Origin: Nocardiopsaceae bacterium
GTDB lineage: Bacteria > Actinomycetota > Actinomycetes > Streptosporangiales > Streptosporangiaceae
Assembly (NCBI GenBank): GCA_031254715.1
Contig: JAIRTY010000214.1
Coordinates: forward strand, 1 to 5,630
Length of the DNA stretch: 5,630 nt
Reading direction: 5' to 3'
Under the pieces are notes generated by a model. The model was given only the letters and a program-made list of their open reading frames with translations, did not search any database and had not been told where the DNA came from. The translations under genes and the position numbers were made by a program. Shown here piece after piece: positions 4,963-5,630 of the stretch (position 1 is the stretch's first letter; each line of letters starts with the position of its first letter).

Positions 4963-5630
4963 GTGATCCAGTGGCGGGAGGGCGTCGTGACCGCGCTGCG
5001 GCGGGAGTGGCGCGGCGCGATGGAACTCGACGTGGCCACCGACGATGGCCTGATACGTGCGCTTTCGTACCCGGCGCTGACCGGTCGGCCGGCCCCGGGC
5101 GACCGGGTGCTGCTGAACACCACGGCGCTGGGGCTGGGGCTGGGCACCGGCGGGTACGCGTTCGTGATCGCGATCCCTGACCGGCTGCCGTCCGGCCCCG
5201 GGCCAGCGGGCCACCTGGTGAAAGCCAGGTACACGCCGCTGCAGGCGGTCGTGGCCGGGGCCGACGAGCAGGGCTCGCCCTACCATGAGGCGCTCAGGGA
5301 CGCCGACGACCTGGGCGGCATGCCGGTGGTGGTCGCCGACCTGCACTCAGCCCTGCCGGCCGTGCTGGCCGGGCTGCGGGCCACCAGGCCGGCCAGGGCC
5401 GTCTACGTCATGCTCGACGGCGGCGCGCTGCCCGCCTGGTTCTCCCGCACCGCCGCCGGGCTGCGGGAGGCCGGCTGGCTGGCCGGGACCGTGACCACCG
5501 GCCAGGCCTTCGGGGGCGACCTGGAGACCGTGACCGTGCATACCGGGCTGCTGGCGGCCCGCCAGGTGCTGGGTGCCGAGGTGGCCGTGGTGGCGCCGGG
5601 TCCTGGCAACCTGGGCACCGGCACCAGGTG
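4963..5630 (+). CDS. DUF3866 family protein (3' end outside window)
   Basis: Conserved actinobacterial protein of unknown function; 222 codons are present and the gene runs off the right edge. Family members as I recall them are about 350-380 residues, so roughly 60% is visible. Conserved-looking stretches are WREGVVTALRREWRG (4-18), GTGGYAFVIAIPDRLP (61-76), HLVKARYTPLQ (84-94), VVVADLHSALPAVLAGLRA (122-140), VMLDGGALPAWFSR (149-162), GQAFGGDLETVTVHTGLLAA (180-199) and GPGNLGTGT (213-221). No signal peptide or clear transmembrane helix is evident, so it is probably cytosolic. The Gly-rich and Asp/His-containing motifs look enzyme-like, but no known catalytic signature is recognisable to me. 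I chose GTG 4963 because it gives the MIQWREG N-terminus I associate with the family and matches the leaderless promoter. GTG 4987 is an in-frame alternative with a better GGGAGGG ribosome-binding site. It diverges from pafB across 62 bp. Confidence 0.88.
   Translation, partial: MIQWREGVVTALRREWRGAMELDVATDDGLIRALSYPALTGRPAPGDRVLLNTTALGLGLGTGGYAFVIAIPDRLPSGPGPAGHLVKARYTPLQAVVAGADEQGSPYHEALRDADDLGGMPVVVADLHSALPAVLAGLRATRPARAVYVMLDGGALPAWFSRTAAGLREAGWLAGTVTTGQAFGGDLETVTVHTGLLAARQVLGAEVAVVAPGPGNLGTGTR

Noticed and set aside
5127..5146. GGGGCT tandem repeat in the DUF3866 gene
   Set aside because: Two to three copies only, encoding an in-frame Leu-Gly run that fits the surrounding protein; ordinary codon bias explains it.

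Overview
This high-GC window (roughly 70% G+C by eye, with G or C at nearly every third codon position) comes from an actinobacterium. The evidence is the gene set pafB-pafC-tatA-tatC-helY, a conserved actinobacterial neighbourhood also known from Mycobacterium tuberculosis, together with a DUF3866 gene. I cannot name the genus.

Five genes lie on the minus strand, read from right to left: pafB (4900-3953), pafC (3956-2910), tatA (2855-2565), tatC (2552-1644) and helY (from 1620, running off the left edge after 540 codons). Junctions are tight: pafB/pafC overlap as GTGA, pafC/tatA are separated by 54 bp, tatA/tatC by 12 bp and tatC/helY by 23 bp. They are probably one operon. A sixth gene, a DUF3866 protein of unknown function, diverges from pafB on the plus strand (GTG at 4963) and runs off the right edge after 222 codons.

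PafB and PafC are the two halves of the WYL-domain activator PafBC, which drives the LexA/RecA-independent DNA-damage response in mycobacteria. TatA and TatC are the pore-forming and receptor subunits of the twin-arginine protein exporter. HelY is a Ski2/Mtr4-like superfamily 2 helicase, probably acting on RNA. The link between these functions is positional; no direct mechanism is visible in the sequence.

The 62-bp pafB/DUF3866 gap carries two back-to-back -10-like hexamers sharing their TA step. The plus-strand one would start a leaderless DUF3866 transcript. The 54-bp pafC/tatA gap is filled exactly by an 18-codon, strongly basic ORF whose stop overlaps the tatA start. I saw no RNA gene, mobile element, CRISPR array or convincing terminator. 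The window is largely ordinary actinobacterial core genome with a few small-scale features worth testing.
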